Positions 32,010 to 37,654 of a stretch of 37,654 bases of DNA are shown piece by piece. The stretch is from a virus, in IMG/VR virus record IMGVR_UViG_3300034355_000265, positions 1-37,654 of that record. One strand, 5' to 3'. Position 1 is the first letter of the stretch. Every line of letters begins with the position of its first letter. The notes below the pieces were generated by a model, which saw nothing but the letters and a program-made list of their open reading frames with translations, ran no database searches and was not told the DNA's origin. The translations under genes were made by a program, and so were the position numbers.

Positions 32010-32515
32010 GCGTTCTTCTCCTTCAGCGCGGCCTCGACGGCGCGGATTACTGGATGAATTTCTGGGGTCCAGCGGTCAATCTCCTCCTCGCTCAACGACT
32101 GCCACTCGCGGCGGGGCTGCGTTATCTCCTGCCTGCGCTCCTCAAGGAGCTTGGCGGCGTCATGCCTTGACCGGAGGTTTTGCGCGACGTCCTCCTCCGT
32201 CAGCCCCTGCCACTCGCGGCGGGGTGGGCGGGTGTAGAGGGGCACGTCGTCCTCGCTTGTTTTGCGTCGCCAAATCGTTCCGCCGACGGCCATCCAAGCG
32301 TAGGGCGCCACCGGCTCCTGCACCGGCTCGGCCTGCAAGGGGGGTGGCAAATTGCCCCCTCCCTTTGGCTCATCCTGCTGCTCCAGCGCGGCGCGGAGGG
32401 CTTCGATTGCTTGCCATCGTTCAGGTCTGTTCGCCTTTTGCGTAAAGCCCCATTCGTCTGCCATGAACTCCAACGCCTCCAGCGCCTGCTGGGCGGCGGT
32501 TCGTAGGTCACTCAT
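32006..32515 (-). CDS. hypothetical protein with repeated EWQ motif
   Basis: A 169-residue protein from ATG 32515, with GGGGG before it. An N-terminal helix (MSDLRTAAQQALEALEFMAD) leads to a Pro/Gln/Glu-rich linker, then two related segments, PRREWQGLTEEDVAQNLRS and PRREWQSLSEEEIDRWTPE. Proteins combining such an N-terminal ALEALE helix with EWQ-LTEEE repeats are typical of phage early operons; their role is unknown. Overlap by ATGA on both sides. Confidence 0.75.
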   Translation of the reverse strand: MSDLRTAAQQALEALEFMADEWGFTQKANRPERWQAIEALRAALEQQDEPKGGGNLPPPLQAEPVQEPVAPYAWMAVGGTIWRRKTSEDDVPLYTRPPRREWQGLTEEDVAQNLRSRHDAAKLLEERRQEITQPRREWQSLSEEEIDRWTPEIHPVIRAVEAALKEKNA

Positions 32516-32694
32516 CCCACTACCCCCAGCGCTACAGCCAGCGCAGCAACGGTGACCGCAGCGGCCACCCAGCACAGCACCTCAAACGCCACGTCGCGCT
32601 TCGGCCGAGGCGAGTTCTCCAGCGTGCAGGCCTCGCGGTACGGGCAGCGGCGCCCCTGTTCGCACAGGCCGTCGCAGCAGTTTCTGTCGGTCAT
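32512..32694 (-). CDS. small Cys-rich membrane protein
   Basis: A 60-residue protein; AAGGAGG lies 5 bases before ATG 32694. The N-terminus has five Cys (MTDRNCCDGLCEQGRRCPYR, then EACTLE) and is followed by a C-terminal membrane helix (VLCWVAAAVTVAALAVALGV). It is likely an inner-membrane protein with a small cytoplasmic metal-binding knob. No family name known to me. Coupled to its neighbours by ATGA overlaps. Confidence 0.72.
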   Translation of the reverse strand: MTDRNCCDGLCEQGRRCPYREACTLENSPRPKRDVAFEVLCWVAAAVTVAALAVALGVVG

Positions 32695-32840
32695 TTAATC
32701 CTCCTTGCCGGCACTGCCAGCAGCCAACGGTCACCCAGCAAGCGGATCGAGCGGATCCACTGCCGGGCGTTGTGTCGATCCGTCCGGCGGTCGCCGGATG
32801 CCCACAGGGTGCGCGCGCGGCGCAGCATTCGGGTGTTCAC
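32691..32840 (-). CDS. 49-residue Arg/Trp-rich protein
   Basis: GTG 32840 overlaps the upstream stop (GTGA), GAGGAG lies 8 bases before it, and its TGA overlaps the next ATG. The protein begins VNTRMLRRARTLWASGDRRT and continues DRHNARQWIRSIRLLGDRWL. It is strongly basic with four Trp. Similar short proteins appear in phages of related build. It may bind nucleic acid. The three translation signals make the gene convincing in spite of its size. Confidence 0.68.
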   Translation of the reverse strand: MNTRMLRRARTLWASGDRRTDRHNARQWIRSIRLLGDRWLLAVPARRIK

Positions 32841-33415
32841 TCTGCCTGCTCCTCAAAGCGCGTCACGCGGAATGTGCCGAACGGGCCACGCTTCTCCGGG
32901 CGGAAGTCGCCAATCCCAATGCTCAGGCCAGACTGCTCCAGCAGCATCTGCGCGTCTTCGACCTTCATCAGAGTATCGTCCACGCCGATGCTGAACTTCA
33001 GCCCCCAGCAGTCAAACCTGGGGCGGTGCCGCATCACGCGACCCTTGGTGGCGGGGATCGTGACCGGCCGTGAGTCCACCTCGTAATCGGTAGCGGGGCC
33101 GGAGCCGTTCATCACCGTGATGGTGGGCTCAAAGATGCGAATCGCACTGGGCACGATAAACCGCATCGACTTGCGCGACCCGGGCATTTTGTAGTTCGTG
33201 CCGGCCGCCCCCATCGCGTTGGGAATGGCAAACGCGCTGATGTAGAACGTGCCATCGGGGTGCCGGTAGGCAACCTTCTCCGCCTGCTCGCGTGGGGTGC
33301 CTCGGTTCTGCACAACGCCGCGCGCCTTGCCGCTGCTGGAGGTTTCCGCTTCCTCGCCAAAACGGTGCATCAGAAGAGGTTGAATGCCACGAATTTCAAT
33401 GTTGATCAGTTTCAC
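32837..33415 (-). CDS. conserved phage early protein, possibly RAMP/Cas7-like fold
   Basis: A 192-residue protein; GTG 33415 follows GGAG at 7 bases. It starts VKLINIEIRGIQPLLMHRFG. GTFYISAFAIPNAMGAAGTN and the C-terminal SGLSIGIGDFRPEKRGPFGT followed by FRVTRF are conserved in phage early regions next to recombination genes. The N-terminal beta strand with PLL-H and the GIGDFRP-G-F end recall the ferredoxin-like RAMP architecture (Cas7-type RNA binders); that is my structural impression only. It could bind nucleic acid in the RecT/exonuclease pathway. It is separated from its upstream gene by the GCCNN array. Confidence 0.65.
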   Translation of the reverse strand: MKLINIEIRGIQPLLMHRFGEEAETSSSGKARGVVQNRGTPREQAEKVAYRHPDGTFYISAFAIPNAMGAAGTNYKMPGSRKSMRFIVPSAIRIFEPTITVMNGSGPATDYEVDSRPVTIPATKGRVMRHRPRFDCWGLKFSIGVDDTLMKVEDAQMLLEQSGLSIGIGDFRPEKRGPFGTFRVTRFEEQAE

Positions 33416-33460
33416 GTCAAATCTCCGTTGGTTAAAACACACTCACATTTGGGCGAAATT

Positions 33461-33634
33461 GCCATGCCACGCCTCGCCGCGCCTCGCCACGCCAGGCCAG
33501 GCCTCGCCACGTACCATGCCTTGCCTTGCCGGGCCCCGCCCAGCCATGCCAAGCCTCGCCATGTACCTTGCCTTGCCATGCCACGCCTTGCCTCGCCCCG
33601 CCTTGCCTCGCCCCGCCTTGCCTTGCCATGTACC
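33461..33634. repeat. GCCNN pentanucleotide array in three blocks
   Basis: About thirty GCCNN units run head to tail, where NN is mostly TC, TT, AC, AT or CC. The array is divided into three blocks (about 10, 9 and 12 units), each closed by GCCAYGTACC (at about 33506, 33558 and 33625), after which the phase shifts by two bases. A period of five makes every frame read as a five-residue repeat, so open frames here (Ala/Arg/Gly/Trp-rich) need not be genes. On the transcribed minus strand it reads as NNGGC repeats in a 223-base leader between the HTH gene and the 192-residue gene. Confidence 0.9.
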
Positions 33635-33638
33635 ACGA

Positions 33639-33815
33639 TCATCGCTCGGCCTCAGCCTCGTAAGCCAGCACGTCGGCCAAGCGGTAGCGGGCCTGGCCGC
33701 CGATCTTTAGCCACGTCGGGCCTTTGCCTTGGTGTCGCCAGTTCTCCAGCGTGCCCACGGCGACCTTCCACCTGGTGGCCAGTTCTTCGGTGGTCAGCAG
33801 TTCGTCTTCGTTCAT
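33639..33815 (-). CDS. AlpA/excisionase-like HTH protein
   Basis: A 58-residue protein starting MNEDELLTTEELATRWKVAV. ATG 33815 overlaps the RecT-like stop (ATGA), with GAGGAG 8 bases upstream. LTTEELATRWKVAVGTLENW and KGPTWLKIGGQARYRLADVL are the signature of the HTH_17/MerR-like domain of excisionases and AlpA regulators. No integrase is seen, so a regulatory role for early genes is more likely than excision. It ends 5 bases before the GCCNN array, which it might bind. Confidence 0.85.
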   Translation of the reverse strand: MNEDELLTTEELATRWKVAVGTLENWRHQGKGPTWLKIGGQARYRLADVLAYEAEAER

Positions 33816-34558
33816 ACCGCGCCCTCCTCGGCGTCAATGATCTCGGCGTCCACGGGCGGTGCCTGCTCGGCGCGGATCTCGTCGGCGCGGCGCTGCACTG
33901 CGGCCACCACGCGGTCGCGCTCCTTGCCCTTGGGCACGCGGCGCATGTCGGGGCGCAACAGATCGAGGAACTCCAGCGTGCTGGCGTTTTCGATGCTTTG
34001 CACCAGTTTGTCCACGTCGATTGCCGCAGGGGGCGGGGGAGGCGCAACCTCCTCTGCGTCACCCATATCGCGCACCGTGCGCTGCGGGGCCATGTCCTCG
34101 GCTTCCTCTGGCGTGTAGGTGCCGATGGCCACGCCGGGGTAGATGGTGCGGATGCCCTCGCTGATGCACCTAGCGCGCAGCATCTGGCGCGGATAGGACT
34201 TCCACGTCGGGTTGCGGGTCAGACCGGCGCTGACGGCCATGTCGGTCGTCCACTCAATGCGAACTCTGCCGCCCTGCGGGTGGGTGAACGTGCCGACGAC
34301 CTTGCGGTCGGTGTACTCGCCCCATTCGACGCGGCCACCAGCCTGCTGGAACCGCGCCAGCATGGCGTCAGCGCGCAGCGTGGGTCGGCCGTTGATGACG
34401 TGGTAATCGCGGGCGGCGATGGCGGGGTGCATGCCCTCGGCCTGCGCGATCAGCATCAAGGCCATTGCCTGGTCGGGCGTCTTGACGCCGAACAGGCCAG
34501 ACTTGGCGACGGCCAGCGCCATGCGCTCGACTTGGTCTACGGGGATCAATGCGGTCAT
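33812..34558 (-). CDS. RecT-family single-strand annealing protein
   Basis: A 248-residue protein, AGGAG before ATG 34558. ALMLIAQAEGMHPAIAARDY, INGRPTLRADAMLARFQQAG, NPTWKSYPRQMLRARCISEG and IRTIYPGVAIGTYTPEEAED are the conserved core of RecT-like annealing proteins. After about residue 165 a Pro-rich linker and a charged helical tail follow. It anneals complementary strands produced by the YqaJ exonuclease of the same operon, supporting concatemer formation, repair and gene exchange. Confidence 0.9.
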   Translation of the reverse strand: MTALIPVDQVERMALAVAKSGLFGVKTPDQAMALMLIAQAEGMHPAIAARDYHVINGRPTLRADAMLARFQQAGGRVEWGEYTDRKVVGTFTHPQGGRVRIEWTTDMAVSAGLTRNPTWKSYPRQMLRARCISEGIRTIYPGVAIGTYTPEEAEDMAPQRTVRDMGDAEEVAPPPPPAAIDVDKLVQSIENASTLEFLDLLRPDMRRVPKGKERDRVVAAVQRRADEIRAEQAPPVDAEIIDAEEGAV

Positions 34559-34563
34559 GGGTG

Positions 34564-34854
34564 TTACTCCTGTGGTAGTTGAACGGTTTCAACATGCTCT
34601 TCATAACCTTGGCTGCGGCCGTATTCCTTTTCAAGCATTTCATCAATTTGCTCGCCAAGCTCAATTAGCTTGGCGCGGCCGCAGTGCCTTAAAACAAATT
34701 CAAAAATTAACTCCTCTATCTCAACTCGTTTGGACATTTCTATATCTGATTTTTTGCACTCTTCGTTTCTCTCCTCAACAAGTTGATCCTTCAGGCTTTT
34801 AACCAGCAAATCATAGGCTTCGGCCATAAACACCGGCGCGTATGCGTTTGACAT
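34564..34854 (-). CDS. AT-rich small coiled-coil protein
   Basis: A 96-residue acidic helical protein from ATG 34854 (GGAGA upstream). MSNAYAPVFMAEAYDLLVKS is followed by heptad-like charged helices (DQLVEERNEECKKSDIEMSK, LIELGEQIDEMLEKEYGRSQ). The DNA is distinctly AT-richer than both neighbours, with different codon choice. A perfect GNRA hairpin lies just upstream of the ribosome site. This points to insertion of a small cargo gene between exonuclease and RecT. No family recognised. Confidence 0.7.
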   Translation of the reverse strand: MSNAYAPVFMAEAYDLLVKSLKDQLVEERNEECKKSDIEMSKRVEIEELIFEFVLRHCGRAKLIELGEQIDEMLEKEYGRSQGYEEHVETVQLPQE

Positions 34855-34870
34855 TGGCGCTCTCCGAAAT

Positions 34871-34888
34871 GGGGCGGTTTCCCGCCCC
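34871..34888 (-). other. GNRA-tetraloop hairpin upstream of the 96-residue gene
   Basis: On the minus strand GGGGCGG-GAAA-CCGCCCC is a 7-bp GC stem with a GAAA (GNRA) tetraloop. It lies between the stop of the 82-residue gene and the Shine-Dalgarno of the AT-rich gene. No T run follows, so it is more likely an RNA-stability or attenuation element than a terminator. Confidence 0.6.
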
Positions 34889-34894
34889 GTGGAT

Positions 34895-35143
34895 TCAGTC
34901 AGTTAGGCCGGCGGATTCGTCGGCGGGGACGGCTTCGGGCAGGCCGACGGTTTCCACCATGACGCCAGAGGCCATCAGCGAGATGATGTCGTCGTGCGTG
35001 GCGGGCGCGATCACGAATTGCGGCGTGACGTGACGCAGCACGTCGGCCACGGTGTAAGCCCGCACCAGTCGCTCGTTGCCCTCTGCGTCCATCACAGTCC
35101 ACGCCTTCATCACGCGCGTGTAGGTGCGCTTCTTGTCGCTCAT
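34895..35143 (-). CDS. small early protein, unknown
   Basis: An 82-residue protein starting MSDKKRTYTRVMKAWTVMDA, with GGAAGGA before ATG 35143, overlapping the exonuclease stop by ATGA. Beta-type segments (AWTVMDAEGNERLVRAYTVA) precede helices (ADVLRHVTPQFVIAPATHDD) and an acidic tail. Its place next to exonuclease and RecT suggests an accessory to recombination, such as an exonuclease modulator. No motif proves this. Confidence 0.7.
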   Translation of the reverse strand: MSDKKRTYTRVMKAWTVMDAEGNERLVRAYTVADVLRHVTPQFVIAPATHDDIISLMASGVMVETVGLPEAVPADESAGLTD

Positions 35144-35775
35144 TGCTTTCCTTCCGCGAGGCGCCGCAGCGCCTCGACTTTGCTGCCGACCTCTTTGAGG
35201 AAAGCCGAGATCCCGAACGCCAGGTCGGCGATAGCTTTTGGGTCGGCGGGGATGCGCTGGACGTACAGCTGCAACGGCTCGGGCATACGCGGGTCGTACG
35301 ACACAAAATCGCACCACTGCCGGCCGGTGATCCACATCTGGCCCTGCACCTGCGGCATGTGCTCTGTGGGCATACCGCCCAGCAACGTCTCGATGTGGAC
35401 CGCGCTGTTGTACGGGCACTTGATCTCGATCAGGCCGTCCCAGTCCACCAAGCCATCCGGGCTGCAGCCTGCCAGCAGCGTGTCGTGCGCGACGAAGCCC
35501 GTCTCCTCGACGCTGATGCCGGTGACGCGCTCGTAAGCGGCACGCGCTGCGGCTTCCTGCTCGGTGCCCCAGAGCATGGCGGCAGTGGTGAACTTCTGGA
35601 CGGGCTGGCCGGTCAGGCGCTCGACGACCAGTTCGGTGAGGTAGTCGCGCTGGGCCTGTGCGGGCTGGCCGTTCTTCAGCGTGGCCATCGCGTCCTTGAA
35701 CCGGGATGCGGTGGCCTTGCCGCAGCGGGCGGCATACCAGTCGTCATCGCGCTGGGTGGCGGTTTCTAAAATCAT
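35140..35775 (-). CDS. YqaJ-family (lambda Exo-like) exonuclease
   Basis: A 211-residue protein; AAGGGG six bases before ATG 35775 supports this start over an upstream TTG. DDDWYAARCGKATASRFKDA is the YqaJ N-terminal signature. LLAGCSPDGLVDWDGLIEIK holds the PD-(D/E)xK residues (D of SPDG, E and K of EIK). HMPQVQGQMWITGRQWCDFV is the Q-x-Q-x2-M helix. It degrades one strand of double-stranded ends to give overhangs for the RecT-like partner. The pair forms a complete phage recombination module. Confidence 0.92.
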   Translation of the reverse strand: MILETATQRDDDWYAARCGKATASRFKDAMATLKNGQPAQAQRDYLTELVVERLTGQPVQKFTTAAMLWGTEQEAAARAAYERVTGISVEETGFVAHDTLLAGCSPDGLVDWDGLIEIKCPYNSAVHIETLLGGMPTEHMPQVQGQMWITGRQWCDFVSYDPRMPEPLQLYVQRIPADPKAIADLAFGISAFLKEVGSKVEALRRLAEGKQ

Positions 35776-35786
35776 GCTGCGCCCCT

Positions 35787-36191
35787 TCAAAACCAAAGGT
35801 GTGAATCGTCGTACTCGGCGCGCTTGAGGTCTTCCTCGTAGCGCTCCCAGGCCCGCGACGTGATGTCGCCGTCTTTAGCCCGCAGAAAGCGCACGCGCAA
35901 CTCATACACTGCGGGCACGATGCGGTCGATGTGACCGGCGAACACCAAGGCAATCAACTGATCGGCAGTGGCCTGCTGCAACTCAGCCGGCACGGCCTGC
36001 AGATCTACGGGCGTCTCGTCGGCGGTTGCCTCGTGGGCAAGCCAGTCGACGACGAACAGAGGCGTGCGGGCGATCTCGTCCTTGGCCGCCTCGATGTCGA
36101 GGTCGATGTCTTCGTAGTCATACCTCGGGTCATGGGGGTGACCCGTGAACGGGCCGTAGTCCGGGTCGTAGTAGGCTTGGCTGATTCTCAT
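35787..36191 (-). CDS. hypothetical acidic protein, first gene of early leftward operon
   Basis: A 134-residue protein starting MRISQAYYDPDYGPFTGHPH. ATG 36191 has AGGAG eight bases upstream; an in-frame start at 36233 does not. It is very acidic and Tyr-rich (DPRYDYEDIDLDIEAAKDEI), with helices (AELQQATADQLIALVFAGHI, WERYEEDLKRAEYDD). It is the promoter-proximal early gene, so it should be made first after infection, a position often used by proteins that target host machinery. Function unknown. Confidence 0.75.
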   Translation of the reverse strand: MRISQAYYDPDYGPFTGHPHDPRYDYEDIDLDIEAAKDEIARTPLFVVDWLAHEATADETPVDLQAVPAELQQATADQLIALVFAGHIDRIVPAVYELRVRFLRAKDGDITSRAWERYEEDLKRAEYDDSHLWF

Positions 36192-36223
36192 CGTCTGCTC
36201 CTGTTTTGTTCGGGGACGGACGA

Positions 36224-36252
36224 ATGTTGCCACGATGGCCCACGAAGGTCAA
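36224..36252 (-). promoter_or_regulatory. sigma70-like promoter of leftward early operon
   Basis: On the minus strand TTGACC (36247-36252) is followed at 17 bases by CAACAT (36224-36229). The -35 is strong and the -10 weak. The start would lie near 36217, giving a short leader before the AGGAG and ATG 36191. It is host-type, as expected for immediate-early phage genes. Confidence 0.55.
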
Positions 36253-36253
36253 C

Positions 36254-36259
36254 TACAAT
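36254..36259 (+). promoter_or_regulatory. possible -10 of rightward replication operon
   Basis: TACAAT matches five of six bases of a -10 on the plus strand, next to the leftward promoter. No good -35 is found at 16-18 bases. If used, the message would have a leader of about 80 bases before the HNH-like gene. Confidence 0.3.
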
Positions 36260-36347
36260 CGACACAATAACCCACTATTCCACGCGGGCTTTACGAGCGG
36301 CGGCGACGGTGGCATCATTGCGCCCCCCGACAACGATGGGACAGACG

Positions 36348-36908
36348 ATGGACAGGAAAACGAAAGCACTGATCGACGGACTGCCGCCTGCGCTGCGAAA
36401 CCTTATGCTTACCCGCACCGAGGAAGAGGGCGAGTGTTTGATATGGACCGGGATGACCTGCGTGGCGTTCACTCGAGTGCCGCGTTGCCATTACGACTCT
36501 ACCGGCACGCCGACGAAGGCGTCGCGCTCGCTGCGGCGCACCATCGTCGAGGCGATGGAGGGCAAGCCGCTGGGAAAAAGGGTGGCGTCATGCATGTGCG
36601 GCACGCCGCTCTGTGTGCATCCCGCTCACCTCAGTGTGATGACTCGAAAAGCCGCGATGCAGCGGGCGTCGGCCGCAGGCAAGATCAAGGGTGCGGCCAC
36701 GACTGCGCGCAACCGTCTGAGCGGGCTGCGTCGGCGCAAACTCACCGACGATCAGATCCGGGAGATCTTGGCCCGCAGCGAGGAATCGCAGTTGCGCCTG
36801 GCGCTGGAGTTTGGCGTTTCCCGCGCGACGATTGGCAGCATCCTGCACCGTAAACGGCGCGCGTCGGATGATATTTGGTCCGCTGTTTTTATGAGGCTGG
36901 CAGCATGA
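36348..36908 (+). CDS. HNH-like protein with C-terminal HTH, catalytic His replaced
   Basis: A 186-residue protein (an in-frame ATG at 36336 would add four). CLIWTG (30-35) and C82MC84GTPLC89VH91PAH94L follow the HNH_3-type homing-endonuclease pattern, normally H-x-C-(x4)-C-V-N-P-x-H-L. Here the first, catalytic His is Cys82 and the Asn is His91. The C-terminus (LTDDQIREILARSEESQLRL, then EFGVSRATIGSILHRKR) is the HTH commonly paired with this domain. The Cys substitution may abolish cleavage and leave a DNA-binding regulator. It heads the nuclease-primase operon and overlaps the nuclease by ATGA. Confidence 0.78.
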   Translation: MDRKTKALIDGLPPALRNLMLTRTEEEGECLIWTGMTCVAFTRVPRCHYDSTGTPTKASRSLRRTIVEAMEGKPLGKRVASCMCGTPLCVHPAHLSVMTRKAAMQRASAAGKIKGAATTARNRLSGLRRRKLTDDQIREILARSEESQLRLALEFGVSRATIGSILHRKRRASDDIWSAVFMRLAA

Positions 36909-37399
36909 CAGAACGAGGCAGACGCACCCTGCGCGAGCAGATGCTCGCGCACCAGAAATCCGAGGCGTTGTACGCAGCCCTGTCGGGAAAGCCGGTGCGG
37001 CAGATCGACATCCCGCCAGAGCCGAAGAAACGCGTCAAGCGCGAGCCGGCGCCGGCAGAGCAGCGGGAGCCGTCGGAGGCCGAGATCCTGCGCGCCATCA
37101 TCCAACTGCTGAAGCGTCATCCGCGCGTGGCGAAGTGCTGGAGGCAAAACTCCGGGACTTTTCAGGAGCGCAACCGGGACGGCAGCGTCAGGTACATCCG
37201 CGCGAACACCCAGAAGGGAATGAGCGACATCATGGGCGTCCTGAAGGACGGCCGGACGCTGGCGATCGAGGTCAAGTCGCGCACCGGACGCATGCGGCCT
37301 GGGCAGGAGGAGTTCCTGCAGACGATCCGGCAGGCCGGAGGCGTGGCTGGGGTTTGCCGTAGTGTCGAAGACGCGCAGAAACTGCTGGGGGACGCATGA
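36905..37399 (+). CDS. VRR-NUC domain nuclease
   Basis: A 164-residue protein from ATG 36905 (overlaps the upstream stop; a TTG at 36875 is less likely). After a basic N-terminus, residues 58-162 form a VRR-NUC domain of the PD-(D/E)xK group: SEAEIL (E60), KGMSDIMG (D108), AIEVK (E122, K124) and GRMRPGQEEF (Q134). It probably cuts branched or flapped DNA during phage replication or resolves recombination intermediates. It sits directly before the primase-helicase (ATGA overlap). Confidence 0.88.
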   Translation: MTERGRRTLREQMLAHQKSEALYAALSGKPVRQIDIPPEPKKRVKREPAPAEQREPSEAEILRAIIQLLKRHPRVAKCWRQNSGTFQERNRDGSVRYIRANTQKGMSDIMGVLKDGRTLAIEVKSRTGRMRPGQEEFLQTIRQAGGVAGVCRSVEDAQKLLGDA

Positions 37400-37654
37400 A
37401 ACTCGACTTCTCCGCGCTCGCGCAGCGCCTGCTTCTCGGCAGCGAAACCCTCGTCCCGCAGTGGCTACCTGGCGGCAGGCGTCGCGGCCACGAATGGGTC
37501 TGCGGCGATCTCAGCGGCGGCGAGGGCACCTCGCTCTCCGTCAACCTGCTGAGCGGCCGCTGGGCCGACTTCGCAACCAGTGATCGGGGCGGGGATCTCA
37601 TCAGCCTGTACGCGGCGATCCACGAACTCACGCCCGGCGAGGCGTACCGCGAGC
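37396..37654 (+). CDS. primase-helicase, 5' part
   Basis: ATG 37396 overlaps the nuclease stop as ATGA and opens the frame that continues at base 1 once the 127-base end overlap is merged. The first 44 codons (starting MKLDFSALAQRLLLGSETLV) are unique to this end. The next 42 codons repeat those at bases 1-127, and the frame is cut by the window end. The segment GHEWVCGDLSGGEGTSLSVN with RWADFATSDRGGDLISLYAA corresponds to the N-terminal primase head lacking a full zinc finger. See the entry at base 1 for the remainder. Confidence 0.88.
   Translation, partial: MKLDFSALAQRLLLGSETLVPQWLPGGRRRGHEWVCGDLSGGEGTSLSVNLLSGRWADFATSDRGGDLISLYAAIHELTPGEAYRE
37528..37654. repeat. terminal direct repeat, right copy
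   Basis: Identical to bases 1-127. When the copies are merged the primase-helicase becomes one uninterrupted 776-residue frame, which supports circular closure of the genome. Confidence 0.93.

Noticed and set aside
33412-33642. Open frames of Ala/Arg/Gly/Trp repeats in the GCCNN array
   Set aside because: A 5-base repeat free of stops gives repeat proteins in every frame; no Shine-Dalgarno or non-repeat domain supports a real gene.
33639-33815. Reading the AlpA-like gene as an excisionase of a temperate phage
   Set aside because: No integrase, attachment site or repressor is recognisable, and the gene is embedded in the RecT operon; a regulator is more likely.
35931-36347. Upstream extension of the HNH-like gene
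   Set aside because: The longer frame runs through the divergent promoter region and over the opposite-strand gene; ATG 36348 fits the domain start.

Overview
The window is one complete, circularly closed genome of a tailed phage with P22-like (podovirus) particle architecture. Its first and last 127 bases are identical (1-127 = 37528-37654), so the unit genome is about 37,527 bp and the gene cut by the window ends, a primase-helicase, closes across the join. Gene starts carry ordinary bacterial Shine-Dalgarno sequences, most genes overlap by ATGA or GTGA, and the DNA is GC-rich. This fits a virus of a GC-rich Gram-negative bacterium; several of the small conserved genes remind me of phages of Burkholderiales-type hosts, but the host cannot be named from the sequence. 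I recognise no integrase, no repressor and no tRNA gene, so a lytic lifestyle is the simpler reading.

The genome consists of four converging and diverging transcription units. (1) 36348 -> 37654/1 -> 2199, rightward: an HNH-like DNA-binding protein, a VRR-NUC nuclease and a TOPRIM primase fused to a DUF5906/SF3-like helicase. (2) 5822 -> 2289, leftward: an accessory operon of small unknown genes, a cysteine-rich 253-residue protein, a C5-methyltransferase-like protein and a 20-residue hydrophobic peptide. It ends at a strong intrinsic terminator (2199-2234) that meets the end of the primase gene. (3) 6507 -> 30541, rightward: the late operon, with terminase small subunit, a zincin-like protein, terminase large subunit, portal, fibre, scaffold, coat, two paralogous small proteins, a methyltransferase and glycosyltransferase pair, gp4-like and gp10-like tail proteins, fibres, three putative ejection proteins and a lysis cassette. 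(4) 36191 -> 30535, leftward: a compact early operon with YqaJ exonuclease, RecT-like annealing protein, an AlpA-like HTH, a conserved 192-residue protein and a run of very small genes joined by ATGA overlaps.

Two divergent control regions drive these units. The one at 36192-36347 has a good leftward sigma70-like promoter. The one at 5823-6506 is unusual: it holds an array of GAGGGGTACY units with exact 10-bp period, four GGTRCCCCTAGTACCCC dyads, long inverted repeats and three ACAAATTTTTT boxes just before the terminase genes. It is my best candidate for an origin, packaging site or regulator-binding region. A second non-coding oddity is a GCCNN pentanucleotide array at 33461-33634, split into three blocks each closed by GTACC.

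The genome is mosaic. Several AT-richer patches (zincin gene, the middle of the first fibre gene, a roughly 140-residue insert in the gp10-like protein, a 96-residue coiled-coil gene) stand out from the GC-rich backbone and look like separately acquired parts. The most novel candidates are the GGGGTAC array, the GCCNN array, the gp10 insert, the zincin between the terminase genes, the enzyme pair inside the head operon, and the small-gene leftward operon with its shared translation leaders.
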